From the NCBI RefSeq assembly GCF_022968135.1, contig NZ_JALJRA010000015.1, forward strand, positions 62,001-126,000: a stretch of 64,000 nt of DNA. Reading direction: 5' to 3'. This DNA comes from Pseudorhizobium tarimense (GTDB lineage Bacteria > Pseudomonadota > Alphaproteobacteria > Rhizobiales > Rhizobiaceae). The position numbers and the translations under genes are program-made. Below the pieces are notes generated by a model that worked only from the letters and a program-made list of their open reading frames with translations, had not been told where the DNA came from and did not search any database. Positions 34,889-43,965 of the stretch are shown here, one piece after another (the stretch's first letter is position 1; the number at the start of each line of letters is the position of its first letter).

Positions 34889-36874
34889 CTAGAGCACCAG
34901 CCGGTACTTGGCGAAACCCTCTGCGCCGTCGCCGGCGTCTTCTATCTTGGCGCCTTTGACCTCGGAGGCGAACTGGCGACCCTTCGGACCAGTCTCGAAG
35001 ATCGCTGTGGTGTCGTCCATCGGCTTGAACGACCAGTTGGCGTCCGCCGACGGGTTGATCGTGCCCTGATCGACGATGTAGCGGACTACCACGTCGCGGT
35101 TGGTGTCAGGCGCCACGAAGATCACCTTGTCGCTGGCGATCTCCGGGAACTTTCCGCCACCGCCGGCGCGATAGTTGTTGGTGACGACGACAAACTTCTG
35201 CGTCGCGTCGATCGGCTTGCCCTGGAACTGCAGGTCGACGATGCGGTTGGCGTCGGCATTGACGAGCTGTCCGTCCTTGTCGAAGCGCGCGGGTTGCGAC
35301 AGGTCGATCTGGTAAGTGACGCCATCGATGACGTCGAAGTTGTAGGACGGGAAGCCGGCATTGATCAGCGGCGCATCCTTGGCACCGGGTTCGACCTGAT
35401 TGAACATGCCGGCTGACATTTCCAGCCAGTTCTTCACCTGCTCGCCGGTGATCAGCACGGCCTGCACGGTGTTCGGATAGAGGTAGAGATCGGCGACGTT
35501 CTTGATCGCGATGTCACCCGCAGGAACATCGGTGTAGTAGTCCGGACCGCCGCGTCCGCCGGCCTTGAAAGGAGCTGCGGCCGAAAGGACCGGGTAGCCC
35601 TTGTACTCGCCGTCCTTCAGCATGTTCTTGATGTACCAGGTCTGCGCGTTGGAGACGATCTGCACCGACGGGTCGTCAGCGACGAGAGCGAAATAGGAAT
35701 AGAGCGGTGCCGAGCTCTTGCCGACCGGGCGGCGGACATAGGCGAGTGTCGCCTCGTGGTCTTCCTTTGCAGCGGCCAGCACTTCCGGCTTGTCCTCAAC
35801 GTCCGCAACCACTTTGCGGTCTGCGTCACGATGATAGATCGGCCGCGCCTCCGTGGTGAAGTCGACGATCTTCCAGCTGTTGCCATCCTTTTCGAGCAGC
35901 AGGTCGATGAGGCCCATGTGCGATCCCCAGAAGCCGGCCATGACGGCGGGCTTGCCCATCAGCGTTCCCTTCACCGCATCCGCGCCGGCAATGCCTTCGA
36001 AATCCTTGGGGCCGGGGAAGACAAGGTGCTGGTGGCCGGTGAAGACGGCGTCGATGCCGTCAACGCCGGCGAGATAGAGCGAAGCGTTCTCCATTCGCTC
36101 GGTCATGCCTGATCCATCGATGCCGGAATGCGACAGTGCTACGATGATGTCGGCACCTTCTTCCTTCATCGCTGGCACCCAAGCTTTGGCGGCGTCAACG
36201 ATGTCGCGGGTCTGCGCCTTGCTCTCAAGATGCTTGGCGTCCCACAGCATGATCTGCGGCGGCACGAAGCCGATAAAACCGACCTTGACAGGGCTCTTGG
36301 CACCGGAGCCGTCGCGGATCTGCTTTTCGAGGATCACGTAAGGCTTGAAGAAGAGCTCGTCCTGCTTCGGGTCGGAGGCGAGTTGACCCTTGGTGAGGTT
36401 GGCGCAGACGTAAGGGAAGCCGGCGCCCGAAAGCACCTTGAACATGAAGTCGAGGCCGTAGTTAAACTCGTGGTTGCCGAGCGTTCCGGCATCGTAGCCC
36501 AGCACGTTCATCGCCTTGACGACCGGATGCTGGTCGCCTTCCTTCATGCCGCGTTCATAGGCGATGTAGTCGCCCATCGGGTTGCCCTGCAGGAAGTCGC
36601 CGTTGTCGATCAGCATGGAGTTGCCGGCTTCCGCGCGGATCGAGTCGACGATCGAGGCGGTGCGCGCAAGGCCCATCGTGTCGTTCGGCTTGTCGCCGTA
36701 ATAGTCGTAAGGGAAGACGTGGACGTGAATATCGGTGGTTTCCATGATCCGCAGATGCGCCTGGTTCGCCTGCGCGCGTGCCGCAAAAGGATGCAGCATC
36801 ACGAGCGCCGACGTGGCGGCAACACCACCCATCAGCGAGCGGCGAGTGATCGGATGGAGGAGGTGGGACGACAT
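34889..36874 (-). CDS. cpdB: Periplasmic 2',3'-cyclic-nucleotide 2'-phosphodiesterase / 3'-nucleotidase
   Basis: The 661-residue metallophosphatase scavenges phosphate from cyclic and 3' nucleotides outside the inner membrane. It has a Tat-like leader (TRRSLMGGVAATSALVMLHP), then metal motifs TTDIHVHVFPYDYYGD, IDNGDFLQGNPMGDY, GTLGNHEFNYGLDF and SHSGIDGS. The C-terminal 5'-nucleotidase domain has NNYRAGGGGKFPEI. The ATG at 36874 is preferred; a GTG three codons upstream is possible. It stands alone. Confidence 0.93.
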   Translation of the reverse strand: MSSHLLHPITRRSLMGGVAATSALVMLHPFAARAQANQAHLRIMETTDIHVHVFPYDYYGDKPNDTMGLARTASIVDSIRAEAGNSMLIDNGDFLQGNPMGDYIAYERGMKEGDQHPVVKAMNVLGYDAGTLGNHEFNYGLDFMFKVLSGAGFPYVCANLTKGQLASDPKQDELFFKPYVILEKQIRDGSGAKSPVKVGFIGFVPPQIMLWDAKHLESKAQTRDIVDAAKAWVPAMKEEGADIIVALSHSGIDGSGMTERMENASLYLAGVDGIDAVFTGHQHLVFPGPKDFEGIAGADAVKGTLMGKPAVMAGFWGSHMGLIDLLLEKDGNSWKIVDFTTEARPIYHRDADRKVVADVEDKPEVLAAAKEDHEATLAYVRRPVGKSSAPLYSYFALVADDPSVQIVSNAQTWYIKNMLKDGEYKGYPVLSAAAPFKAGGRGGPDYYTDVPAGDIAIKNVADLYLYPNTVQAVLITGEQVKNWLEMSAGMFNQVEPGAKDAPLINAGFPSYNFDVIDGVTYQIDLSQPARFDKDGQLVNADANRIVDLQFQGKPIDATQKFVVVTNNYRAGGGGKFPEIASDKVIFVAPDTNRDVVVRYIVDQGTINPSADANWSFKPMDDTTAIFETGPKGRQFASEVKGAKIEDAGDGAEGFAKYRLVL

Positions 36875-36970
36875 GGAGAACACCGTATGGTCGATTTGCC
36901 GAGATTAGGCGCAATCGCACGGAAGTACATCGGGAAAATGACCGCTGAACAAGAAGCTGTCCGCTGGCCT

Positions 36971-37309
36971 CTATCGCGTCAGAACCGGCTTCACGTCCCT
37001 GTGGAAGAAGCGGAAATAGGCGGCGACTTGTGCGGCGGCGTTGCTGTTGGGCCGGAGCCCAATGCCGAGGCGCCCGCCGTGAGACCATTTGACGGTACCG
37101 TCCAGCACGCCGAGATCCTCGCTTTCGATTTTCACCGGGCTACCGACTGCGGCTCTAAAGGGTCCGACGAGATCAAGGGCTAAGCCGGTGGTCGACAAGT
37201 CGACGATCCGTCCTTCGACCGCCTGTCCGTAATAGCTGACCTTGCCCGCAACCCGCGTCTTTCTGCGCGGCGCCGCGCGAACCTTCATGTTGAGGTTGCT
37301 CGATGGCAT
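36971..37309 (-). CDS. PilZ domain protein
   Basis: The 112-residue product has RRKTRVAGKVSYYG near residue 15 and DLSTTGLALDL, the RxxxR and DxSxxG parts of a PilZ domain. It ends AAYFRFFHRDVKPVLTR. PilZ domains bind cyclic-di-GMP. The ATG at 37309 has GAAGG just upstream. It has a paralog at 54932-55303 with the same C-terminal pattern. Partner unknown. Confidence 0.88.
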   Translation of the reverse strand: MPSSNLNMKVRAAPRRKTRVAGKVSYYGQAVEGRIVDLSTTGLALDLVGPFRAAVGSPVKIESEDLGVLDGTVKWSHGGRLGIGLRPNSNAAAQVAAYFRFFHRDVKPVLTR

Positions 37310-37421
37310 TGACCTTCCTCGCAATGGTCTCACGAATTGGAGGATATCGTAGTTCCGTTGAGGGGCCGTTGCAGGCTTCACTAAAATTCAACGCTTTTCT
37401 CGCTCTGGGACGCAAAGCGTT

Positions 37422-37883
37422 TCAGAGGCCGACATTCGGCCGGTCGATGATTTCGCGCAGAGCAAAGCTTGAATTGATCTTGACCACGTGAGGCAGGGCC
37501 GAGAGCCAGTCCCGGTGTATGCGCTCGTAGTCCTCAAGATCCTTCGCCGCCACCCGCAGGATGTAATCGTATTCGCCCGACATCAGGTAGCAGACGAGCA
37601 CGTTCGGGCAGCGCTTTACCGCCGCCTCGAACTCAGTGAGTGTCTTGGCGAACTGGCCGGACAGCGAAATGTGGACGATGACCATCATCTTGTAGTCGAG
37701 CGCCTTGTTCGACAGGCGCGCGTGATAACCGCTGATCGTGCCGTCGGCCTCCAGTGCCGCAAGCCGGCGCGAGCAGGCGGATTGCGACAGCCCGACCCGC
37801 TGGGCCAGCTCGGCGTTGGAGATGCGCCCCTCCTGCTGGAGGACGCGCAGCATCGCCAGATCGATCCCGTCCGGCTGGTTCAT
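37422..37883 (-). CDS. Lrp/AsnC family regulator, divergent from ald
   Basis: The 153-residue protein has an N-terminal helix-turn-helix ([20 protein letters not shown]) and a C-terminal RAM ligand domain ([20 protein letters not shown]). The ATG at 37883 has GGGAGG and gives the usual Lrp length; the longer frame runs into the intergenic region. Divergence from alanine dehydrogenase suggests an AldR-type activator that responds to alanine. Confidence 0.94.
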   Translation of the reverse strand: MNQPDGIDLAMLRVLQQEGRISNAELAQRVGLSQSACSRRLAALEADGTISGYHARLSNKALDYKMMVIVHISLSGQFAKTLTEFEAAVKRCPNVLVCYLMSGEYDYILRVAAKDLEDYERIHRDWLSALPHVVKINSSFALREIIDRPNVGL

Positions 37884-38038
37884 GTGCAAGGTCCTCCCGT
37901 TTTCTAGCTCTGCGGCGCAAGCATCGACGAAAACCTCTTGTCCGCCAACCCATCTTTGCAAGGACATTGCCGTTCCTCTCTGGTTTTCTGTCATCGGGAA
38001 CAACAGGCGCAATGCCATCACATGAGAGGAACGCTTCA

Positions 38039-39157
38039 ATGCGTGTCGGATGTCCGAAGGAAATCAAAAACCATGAATACCGTGTGGGGCTGACGCCGGC
38101 TGCGGTGCGCGAATATGTGGCACATGGCCACGAGGTGCTGATCGAGACGAAGGCCGGAGCCGGAATCGGTGCGGACGACGACACCTATCGCGCGGCAGGT
38201 GCGCGTGTGGTCGCGACAGCCAAGGAGATTTTCGAAAAGGCCGACATGCTGGTAAAGGTCAAGGAGCCTCAGCCCCAGGAATGGGTGCAGCTGCGCGAGG
38301 GCCAGATCCTTTATACCTATCTTCACCTGGCGCCCGATCCGGAACAGACAAAGGGCTTGCTGGGCTCCGGTGTCACGGCCGTTGCCTATGAGACGGTAAC
38401 CGACGAGCGGGGCGGGCTTCCGCTGCTGGCGCCGATGTCGGAGGTGGCCGGACGCCTCGCCATCCAGGCAGGCGCGACGGCGCTGCAGAAAGCCAACGGC
38501 GGTCGCGGGATCCTGCTCGGGGGCGTTCCGGGTGTTCTGCCGGCAAAGGTGGCGGTGATCGGCGGCGGCGTCGTCGGCCTCCATGCCGCCAAGATGGCTG
38601 TCGGACTCGGCGCCGACGTGACCATCATCGACCGCTCGCTGCCGCGTCTGCGCCAGCTGGACGATCTCTTCAACGGCCGCGTCCATACCCGTTACTCGAC
38701 CATCGATGCCGTGGAAGAAGAAGTCTTCGCCGCGGATCTCGTAATTGGCGCCGTTCTGATCCCTGGCGCGGCGGCACCAAAGCTTGTGACCCGCGAGATG
38801 CTGTCGGGCATGAAGCAGGGTGCCGTGATGGTGGACGTCGCCATTGACCAGGGCGGCTGCTTCGAGACTTCCCATGCGACCACACATTCCGAACCGACCT
38901 ATGAAGTGGACGGCATCGTGCACTACTGCGTCGCCAACATGCCGGGCGCCGTCCCGGTGACCTCGGCCCAGGCGCTGAACAACGCGACGCTGCATTATGG
39001 TCTGGCGCTCGCCGATCGGGGTCTGCGTGCTATCGCCGAGGACAAGCACCTGCGCAACGGGCTGAACGTGCATAAGGGCCGACTGACGAACCACGCGGTT
39101 GCCGAGGCGCTTGGCCATGACGCCGTGGCGCCGGAGAGCGCGCTGAACGTCGCCTGA
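38039..39157 (+). CDS. ald: Alanine dehydrogenase
   Basis: The 372-residue enzyme interconverts alanine with pyruvate and ammonia using [23 protein letters not shown] holds the substrate-binding Arg, [11 protein letters not shown] the catalytic-region Lys, and [20 protein letters not shown] the NAD fold. AGGAA precedes the start. A strong terminator follows. It is likely induced by alanine through the divergent Lrp protein. Confidence 0.97.
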   Translation: MRVGCPKEIKNHEYRVGLTPAAVREYVAHGHEVLIETKAGAGIGADDDTYRAAGARVVATAKEIFEKADMLVKVKEPQPQEWVQLREGQILYTYLHLAPDPEQTKGLLGSGVTAVAYETVTDERGGLPLLAPMSEVAGRLAIQAGATALQKANGGRGILLGGVPGVLPAKVAVIGGGVVGLHAAKMAVGLGADVTIIDRSLPRLRQLDDLFNGRVHTRYSTIDAVEEEVFAADLVIGAVLIPGAAAPKLVTREMLSGMKQGAVMVDVAIDQGGCFETSHATTHSEPTYEVDGIVHYCVANMPGAVPVTSAQALNNATLHYGLALADRGLRAIAEDKHLRNGLNVHKGRLTNHAVAEALGHDAVAPESALNVA

Positions 39158-39181
39158 AGCCGTTAAATCGTTGACAGCGTG

Positions 39182-39210
39182 AGCCGGGCCGGCTGGCCCG
39201 GCTTCTTTTT
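39182..39210 (+). terminator. Terminator of ald
   Basis: AGCCGGGCC pairs with GGCCCGGCT over GGCT, followed by TCTTTTT, 24 bases after the stop. Confidence 0.9.
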
Positions 39211-39235
39211 ATCACGCGAAGGAAAGATATGGTTT

Positions 39236-39282
39236 AGATATATCTTGAAGCGGCCAGGATTCGTGCTATCTTCGATATATCG
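39236..39282. promoter_or_regulatory. Two ATATAT palindromes before the padR gene
   Basis: AGATATATCT (39236-39245) and CGATATATCG (39273-39282) are perfect ten-base palindromes, their centres 37 bases apart, in the 148-base gap before the PadR gene. They are candidate autoregulatory operators. Confidence 0.5.
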
Positions 39283-39305
39283 TTTTAGATTCGAAGGAGA
39301 CAAGA

Positions 39306-39980
39306 ATGTCTGGACATGGATACGGTAATTGGTCCTCTTGCCGGGAAGGCAGAGGACGCGGCGGGTTTAACGAGCTCTTCGCAATGCGCGGTGGCTCATT
39401 CGGGCGCGGAGGCCGCGGCGGTTCTGGCGGTGGCCGGGGATTTGGCGATGAAGGCGACGGCCGCATCGGCCGTTTCTTGATGCAAGGCGATCTGAGGCTG
39501 CTGGTGCTCGCGCTGATCGAGAAGGAGCCGCGTCATGGCTACGAAATCATCAAGCACATCGAGGACATGACCTATGGCTTCTATGCGCCGAGCCCCGGCG
39601 TGGTCTACCCGACGCTGACCTATCTGGAGGAGGCGGGTTACGTCGTCTCGGAGCAGGACGGCAACAAGAAGCGCTATATCATCACAGACGAGGGCCGCAG
39701 CCACCTGGAGGAAAACCGCAGCTTTGCTACGGGTATCCTCAATCGTCTGGCGCAGATTGCCGACCGGATCAAGCAGAAGCAGGAGCGCCATGAGCGCGTC
39801 CGCGAGGCAGGCCCCCACCTTCCCCGCAGTGTCGACGCTGCCCTGTTGAACCTGCGCGAAACTATCGCCAGCAAGCTGGAGACTGACGAGACGAAGAGCG
39901 GCGAGATCGTCAAGCTGCTTCTGAAGGTTGCCGACGACCTTGACGCGGTCAGCCCCCGGAGCACAGCTTCCGAAGGCTGA
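39306..39980 (+). CDS. PadR family transcriptional regulator with Gly/Arg-rich N-terminus
   Basis: The 224-residue protein has about 55 low-complexity residues rich in Gly and Arg, then a PadR winged helix: LLVLALIEKEPRHGYEIIKH, PGVVYPTLTYLEEAGYV and KKRYIITDEG. A coiled-coil C-terminal part (RIKQKQERHERVREA) would dimerise. Other PadR-s usually start near the first helix, so the extension stands out. GAAGGAG precedes the ATG. Likely self-regulated through the palindromes upstream. Confidence 0.92.
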   Translation: MSGHGYGNWSSCREGRGRGGFNELFAMRGGSFGRGGRGGSGGGRGFGDEGDGRIGRFLMQGDLRLLVLALIEKEPRHGYEIIKHIEDMTYGFYAPSPGVVYPTLTYLEEAGYVVSEQDGNKKRYIITDEGRSHLEENRSFATGILNRLAQIADRIKQKQERHERVREAGPHLPRSVDAALLNLRETIASKLETDETKSGEIVKLLLKVADDLDAVSPRSTASEG

Positions 39981-40027
39981 TCAACGATGTGCGAACGCTG
40001 ATGCGCAATCCGGCGCACCAGTGTTTG

Positions 40028-40507
40028 TCAGCCCTGTTCCGACCGCTCGATGCGGCACTGGTAGCAATTGTTTCGCGCCGACCGCACATGCAGATAGCTG
40101 ATGCTCGCTTGCGCCAGCAGTTCCTCGGCTCGCTCGACCAGTCTCTCGGTCGGCGTTACCGCGCCGCTGCCATAGACGATCCGATCATCGATGCCATAGC
40201 CGCGGACGATGTAGTCGGGGCTCGACAGGATCGGAGGTATCTCCGCCCGATCATTGTAGCGGCTGCAGGGCTTGGCATGCAGGAAGATCGGCCCGGTCTC
40301 GGCGTAAGGCTGCAATGCCGGGAAGGGGCGATAGGCCAGGACGAGCAGTTCCTCGCCCTTCTCGATGTGTCGAAGGCAGTGGCGGCAGGGCATTCCGCCG
40401 CCAGGCGAGATCATCCGCTCCGGGAGACGGTCATAGGCATCCGGCGAGCCGGACCACAGAGTCTTGGCGTGGTCAGTCGGAATGGCGCTGAAGATTGGCG
40501 TGTTCAT
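40028..40507 (-). CDS. DUF1203 domain protein
   Basis: The 159-residue cytosolic protein shows the DUF1203 pattern: MPCRHCLRHIEKGEELLVLA, YRPFPALQPYAETGPIFLHA and a Cys in KPCSRY. The CxxC and later Cys residues could bind metal. Function is unknown for the family. It stands alone between padR and the cysK cluster. Confidence 0.85.
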   Translation of the reverse strand: MNTPIFSAIPTDHAKTLWSGSPDAYDRLPERMISPGGGMPCRHCLRHIEKGEELLVLAYRPFPALQPYAETGPIFLHAKPCSRYNDRAEIPPILSSPDYIVRGYGIDDRIVYGSGAVTPTERLVERAEELLAQASISYLHVRSARNNCYQCRIERSEQG

Positions 40508-40578
40508 CTGGCAGACTCCATCGTTGTGTCTGCCGAATGAATCACTCTGTCAGCAATGCACGCCACCCGAAACCTGCG

Positions 40579-41136
40579 TCAACCGTCGAGGGCGCGAAAA
40601 AGCTCCTGGTCAGTCATCGGCTGGACGATCGCCTCGCTGGTGGAGACCGGAGAGAAGCCCATCATCTGGTAAAGCTGGAGCGCACGGGGATGATCGAGCG
40701 TGTTCGTCGTGACCGTGACCTTTTCCGGCATGTCCTGCCAGGCGGCATAGAGCGCCTGGAGCAGGAACCACTTGCCGATGCCCAGACCGATCGCGTGCTC
40801 GAAGAGTCCGAAATAGGAGAGCTCGGTCAGCGTATCGCTTTCCTTCGACAGCTCGAAGAACCCTGCCGGAGCGCCGTTCACATAAAGTACGGTGACCGAT
40901 ACGCGCGGATGGTGGATGAACTGCGACAGCTGCGCATCGCTCAGCCTCAGGCGGTTGTACCAGTGCCAGCGCTTGCCGACCTGCCGGTAGAGGTAACGAT
41001 AGAAGTGCAGGGGGATTTCCGGCGCGCGGATCACCGCCGTCTGCAGGTTCACAGGAACGGGCAGGGACACTTTCGGAGGCGCGGTCATCTCAAGCTGCGT
41101 GACATGCGCTCTCAGAGCTTGCGGCTTCTTCGGCAT
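40579..41136 (-). CDS. GNAT family acetyltransferase
   Basis: The 185-residue product has the acetyl-CoA loop IGLGIGKWFLLQALYAAW, with an acceptor-side beta hairpin before it (VTVLYVNGAPAGFFELS) and LDHPRALQLYQMMGFSP near the end, typical for GNAT. The ATG at 41136 lies five bases after the sseA stop, so it is the last gene of the cysK-alaX-sseA operon. Substrate unknown. Confidence 0.88.
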   Translation of the reverse strand: MPKKPQALRAHVTQLEMTAPPKVSLPVPVNLQTAVIRAPEIPLHFYRYLYRQVGKRWHWYNRLRLSDAQLSQFIHHPRVSVTVLYVNGAPAGFFELSKESDTLTELSYFGLFEHAIGLGIGKWFLLQALYAAWQDMPEKVTVTTNTLDHPRALQLYQMMGFSPVSTSEAIVQPMTDQELFRALDG

Positions 41137-41140
41137 CGAC

Positions 41141-42001
41141 TCAATCGTCCGTCGCGGGACCGGTGACCACGGGCGTGTCGCTGCGTGCGCCCCACTCCGT
41201 CCAGGATCCGTCATAGAGAGCGTTGTCCTCGTGTCCCACCGACTCCAGCGCAAGCGCGATGATCGCCGCCGTGACGCCGGAGCCGCAGCTTGTGACCACC
41301 GGGCGATCGAGATCCAGTCCGGCATCCTGAAGAAGGGTGCGCAACTCCGGTACCGGCTTCAGTTTGCCATCGGCCGAGAAGATCGACGAGGGCAGGTTCC
41401 GCGCGCCCGGCATGTGTCCGCACCGCAGGCCCTGGCGCGGCTCCGGCTCGGCAGCGGTGAAGCGGGCCGCGCTGCGGGCGTCCGCAACCTGACTGGTTCG
41501 CCCATCGACGATCGCCTTCATCGCCTCGATATCGACGACCTTCTCCGGTTTGAATGAGGGCGTGAATTCTGCCGGTGCAGGTGAGGGGATCTCGGTCTCG
41601 AGCGGACGACCCTCTGCCTTCCAGCCGTCCAGCCCGCCATCGAGCACGAAGACGTTCTGTGCGCCCATCGTGCGGAACAACCACCAGCCGCGCGGTGCAG
41701 AAAATATGCCGGGCCCGTCATAGATGACGATGCGGTCCTTTTCTCTGATTCCCATCCGGCCGACGGCTTCGGCGAACACCTCGGGCGAGGGCACCATGTG
41801 AGGAAGCTCGGTCGAATGATCCGCAACCACATCGTGGTCGAAACGGACGGCGCCCGGAATGTGGCCGGCGGCGTATTCGGCGTCGGCGTCCCGTTTTTGC
41901 GCAGGAAGGTAGAAGGAGGCGTCGACGATGCGAAGGTCCGGCGCGCCCAGTTCCCGCTCGAGCCATTCAGAGGAAACGACGAAACGGCTGGACTGGCTCA
42001 T
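41141..42001 (-). CDS. sseA: 3-mercaptopyruvate sulfurtransferase
   Basis: The 286-residue enzyme has two rhodanese domains. The catalytic loop in the second is CGSGVTA, the mercaptopyruvate type; thiosulfate enzymes have CRxGxT loops. YAAGHIPGAVRFDHD and IVIYDGPGIFSAPRGWWLF mark the first domain. It moves sulfur from 3-mercaptopyruvate, a cysteine breakdown product. It lies 21 bases after alaX. Confidence 0.95.
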   Translation of the reverse strand: MSQSSRFVVSSEWLERELGAPDLRIVDASFYLPAQKRDADAEYAAGHIPGAVRFDHDVVADHSTELPHMVPSPEVFAEAVGRMGIREKDRIVIYDGPGIFSAPRGWWLFRTMGAQNVFVLDGGLDGWKAEGRPLETEIPSPAPAEFTPSFKPEKVVDIEAMKAIVDGRTSQVADARSAARFTAAEPEPRQGLRCGHMPGARNLPSSIFSADGKLKPVPELRTLLQDAGLDLDRPVVTSCGSGVTAAIIALALESVGHEDNALYDGSWTEWGARSDTPVVTGPATDD

Positions 42002-42022
42002 GGAATGCCTCCTGGTCAGGGT

Positions 42023-42760
42023 TCAGATATCGGCGGGGGCATCGCCGAACCGGATGCGGAACCGCCGGTTCTCCTTGCCCTTCTTCTCGATCTTGGCGAT
42101 GTGGATCACACCGATCTCACCAGTGCGTGCCACATGTGTGCCGCCGCAGGGCTGACTGTCAACGCTGGAGTTCTCGCCGATGCAGACGAGGCTGACCCGT
42201 CCGAGGCCGACCGGCGGACGTACGTTCTTCGATTTGACGATGCCGGGATTGGCCGCCAGCTCCTCGTCGGTGATCCACTGGAGGTAGACCGGGTGGTCGG
42301 CTTCCACCAGCGCCATCAGCATCGCCGTCACCTCATGCTTGTCGATCGTCTCGCTCATGTCAAAATCGACGCGCGATTCATCTTCGCCGACGGCTGCGCC
42401 GGTGATCGGAAAGGTGCAGACCACCGACAGCAGATGACAGGCGGTGTGCATGCGCATCAGCCGGTGCCGGCGCTCCCAGTCGATTTGCAGCCGAATCGTC
42501 TCGCCAACTACCGGCTGCGGTTCGCCGCCGAGCGGCATGTGCAAGATGATGTCCTTGGTCGCGCCATTCCTCGTTTGGCCGAGGCGGATCACGCTGCCAT
42601 CGGTACGCTCCAGGTGACCCATGTCGCCTGGCTGGCCTCCGGAGGTTGCGTAGAAGCAGGTCCGATCCAGTTCAATGCCGCCGTCCTCGTGGACCGAGGT
42701 GACCGTCGCATCCGTGCTCTGCAAGTAGAAGTCCTCGCGGAAAAGGGCATGGGTGGGCAT
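42023..42760 (-). CDS. Alanyl-tRNA editing protein AlaX
   Basis: The 245-residue hydrolase removes wrongly attached Ser or Gly from tRNA-Ala in trans. The zinc motifs are HTACH in LMRMHTACHLLS and CGGTH in SQPCGGTHV. The N-terminal beta domain with TCFYATSGGQPGDMG matches the editing half of alanyl-tRNA synthetase. The ATG at 42760 is two bases after the cysK stop, so it is tightly coupled. Confidence 0.94.
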   Translation of the reverse strand: MPTHALFREDFYLQSTDATVTSVHEDGGIELDRTCFYATSGGQPGDMGHLERTDGSVIRLGQTRNGATKDIILHMPLGGEPQPVVGETIRLQIDWERRHRLMRMHTACHLLSVVCTFPITGAAVGEDESRVDFDMSETIDKHEVTAMLMALVEADHPVYLQWITDEELAANPGIVKSKNVRPPVGLGRVSLVCIGENSSVDSQPCGGTHVARTGEIGVIHIAKIEKKGKENRRFRIRFGDAPADI

Positions 42761-42762
42761 GG

Positions 42763-43800
42763 TCAGGCAGTCTCGAAGGGAATTCTGATGTCCGTCATCG
42801 TCGTCAGCCATTGCGGCACGGGCAGGTCCTTCGAGCGCAGGAACTCAGGGTTGAACAGCTTCGACTGATAACGGTTGCCGTAGTCGCAGAGGATGGTGAC
42901 GATGGTGTGCCCCGGGCCGAGATCTTTGGCCAGACGGATGGCCCCGGCAATGTTGATGCCGGAAGAGCCGCCGAGGCACAGGCCCTCGTGCTCGACCAGG
43001 TCGAAGATGATCGGCAGTGCTTCTGCGTCGCTGATCCGGTAGGCGTGGTCGGGGGTGAAGCCTTCGAGATTGGCGGTGATGCGGCCCTGGCCGATGCCTT
43101 CGGTGATGGAGGAGCCTTCGGACTTCAATTCGCCATGGGCGTAATATTCATAAAGTGCAGCGCCCTCTGGATCGGCAAGGCCAATCTTCATGCCGGGCTT
43201 CTTTGCCCGCAGCCCCTTGGCGACGCCCGCCAGTGTGCCGCCGGAGCCGACGGCGCAGATGAAGCCGTCGACCTTGCCACCGGTCTGCTCAAGGATCTCG
43301 ACCGCCGTCGTGTCCACATGGGCGTCGCGGTTGGCGACATTGTCGAACTGGTTCGCCCAGATCGCGCCGGCAGGCTCCGTCTTCGCCAGTTCCTCCGCCA
43401 GCCGCCCGGAGACCTTCACGTAGTTGTTCGGGTTGCGGTAGGGGACAGCCGGTACTTCGACAAGCTCGGCACCGAGCAGCTTCAGCGCATCCTTCTTTTC
43501 CTGGCTCTGGGTCTCCGGGATGACGATGACGGTGCGATAGCCGAGAGCCTTGGCAACCAGCGTGAGCCCAATGCCGGTGTTTCCGGCCGTCCCCTCGACG
43601 ATGATGCCGCCCGGCTTCAACTGGCCCTTGCGTTCCGCATCGCGGATGATGAAGAGCGCTGCCCGATCCTTAACCGACTGGCCTGGGTTGAGAAATTCCG
43701 CCTTGCCAAGGATTTCGCAACCTGTCGCCTCCGACGCGGCCTTAAGGCGGATGAGCGGGGTGTTGCCGATGGCGTCGAGGACGGAGTGATGCAGGGTCAT
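42763..43800 (-). CDS. cysK: Cysteine synthase family protein
   Basis: The 345-residue PLP enzyme has the Lys in PGQSVKDRAALF, the phosphate-related loop EGTAGNTGIGL, and the PLP-phosphate loop GSGGTLAG. It makes cysteine from O-acetylserine and sulfide. It is somewhat longer than typical CysK (about 310-325), and GTAGNTG replaces TSGNTG, so a relaxed or different acceptor is possible. The ATG at 43800 is chosen since the longer frame lies in leader DNA. First gene of the operon. Confidence 0.9.
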   Translation of the reverse strand: MTLHHSVLDAIGNTPLIRLKAASEATGCEILGKAEFLNPGQSVKDRAALFIIRDAERKGQLKPGGIIVEGTAGNTGIGLTLVAKALGYRTVIVIPETQSQEKKDALKLLGAELVEVPAVPYRNPNNYVKVSGRLAEELAKTEPAGAIWANQFDNVANRDAHVDTTAVEILEQTGGKVDGFICAVGSGGTLAGVAKGLRAKKPGMKIGLADPEGAALYEYYAHGELKSEGSSITEGIGQGRITANLEGFTPDHAYRISDAEALPIIFDLVEHEGLCLGGSSGINIAGAIRLAKDLGPGHTIVTILCDYGNRYQSKLFNPEFLRSKDLPVPQWLTTMTDIRIPFETA

Positions 43801-43965
43801 GAAAGAAGCCTTCTGTTGGGCCAGATGTAAATCCGCTCTTTTCCGCCGGCAAGCTGCGGCAGACAAGAAATGTCGTTTCTCCTCTGACGCCTTGCTGGAG
43901 ATTTTTCTGTCGCGACTTGAAACAATGTGTCGACAAAGGCCGGTCACTAGGACCGGCGCCGGTCA

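Noticed and set aside
36128-37183. 351-codon frame antisense to the phosphodiesterase gene
   Set aside because: It mirrors a gene with intact metal-binding motifs and extends into the PilZ gene.
38036-39118. 360-codon frame antisense to ald
   Set aside because: Alanine dehydrogenase motifs are complete on the other strand.
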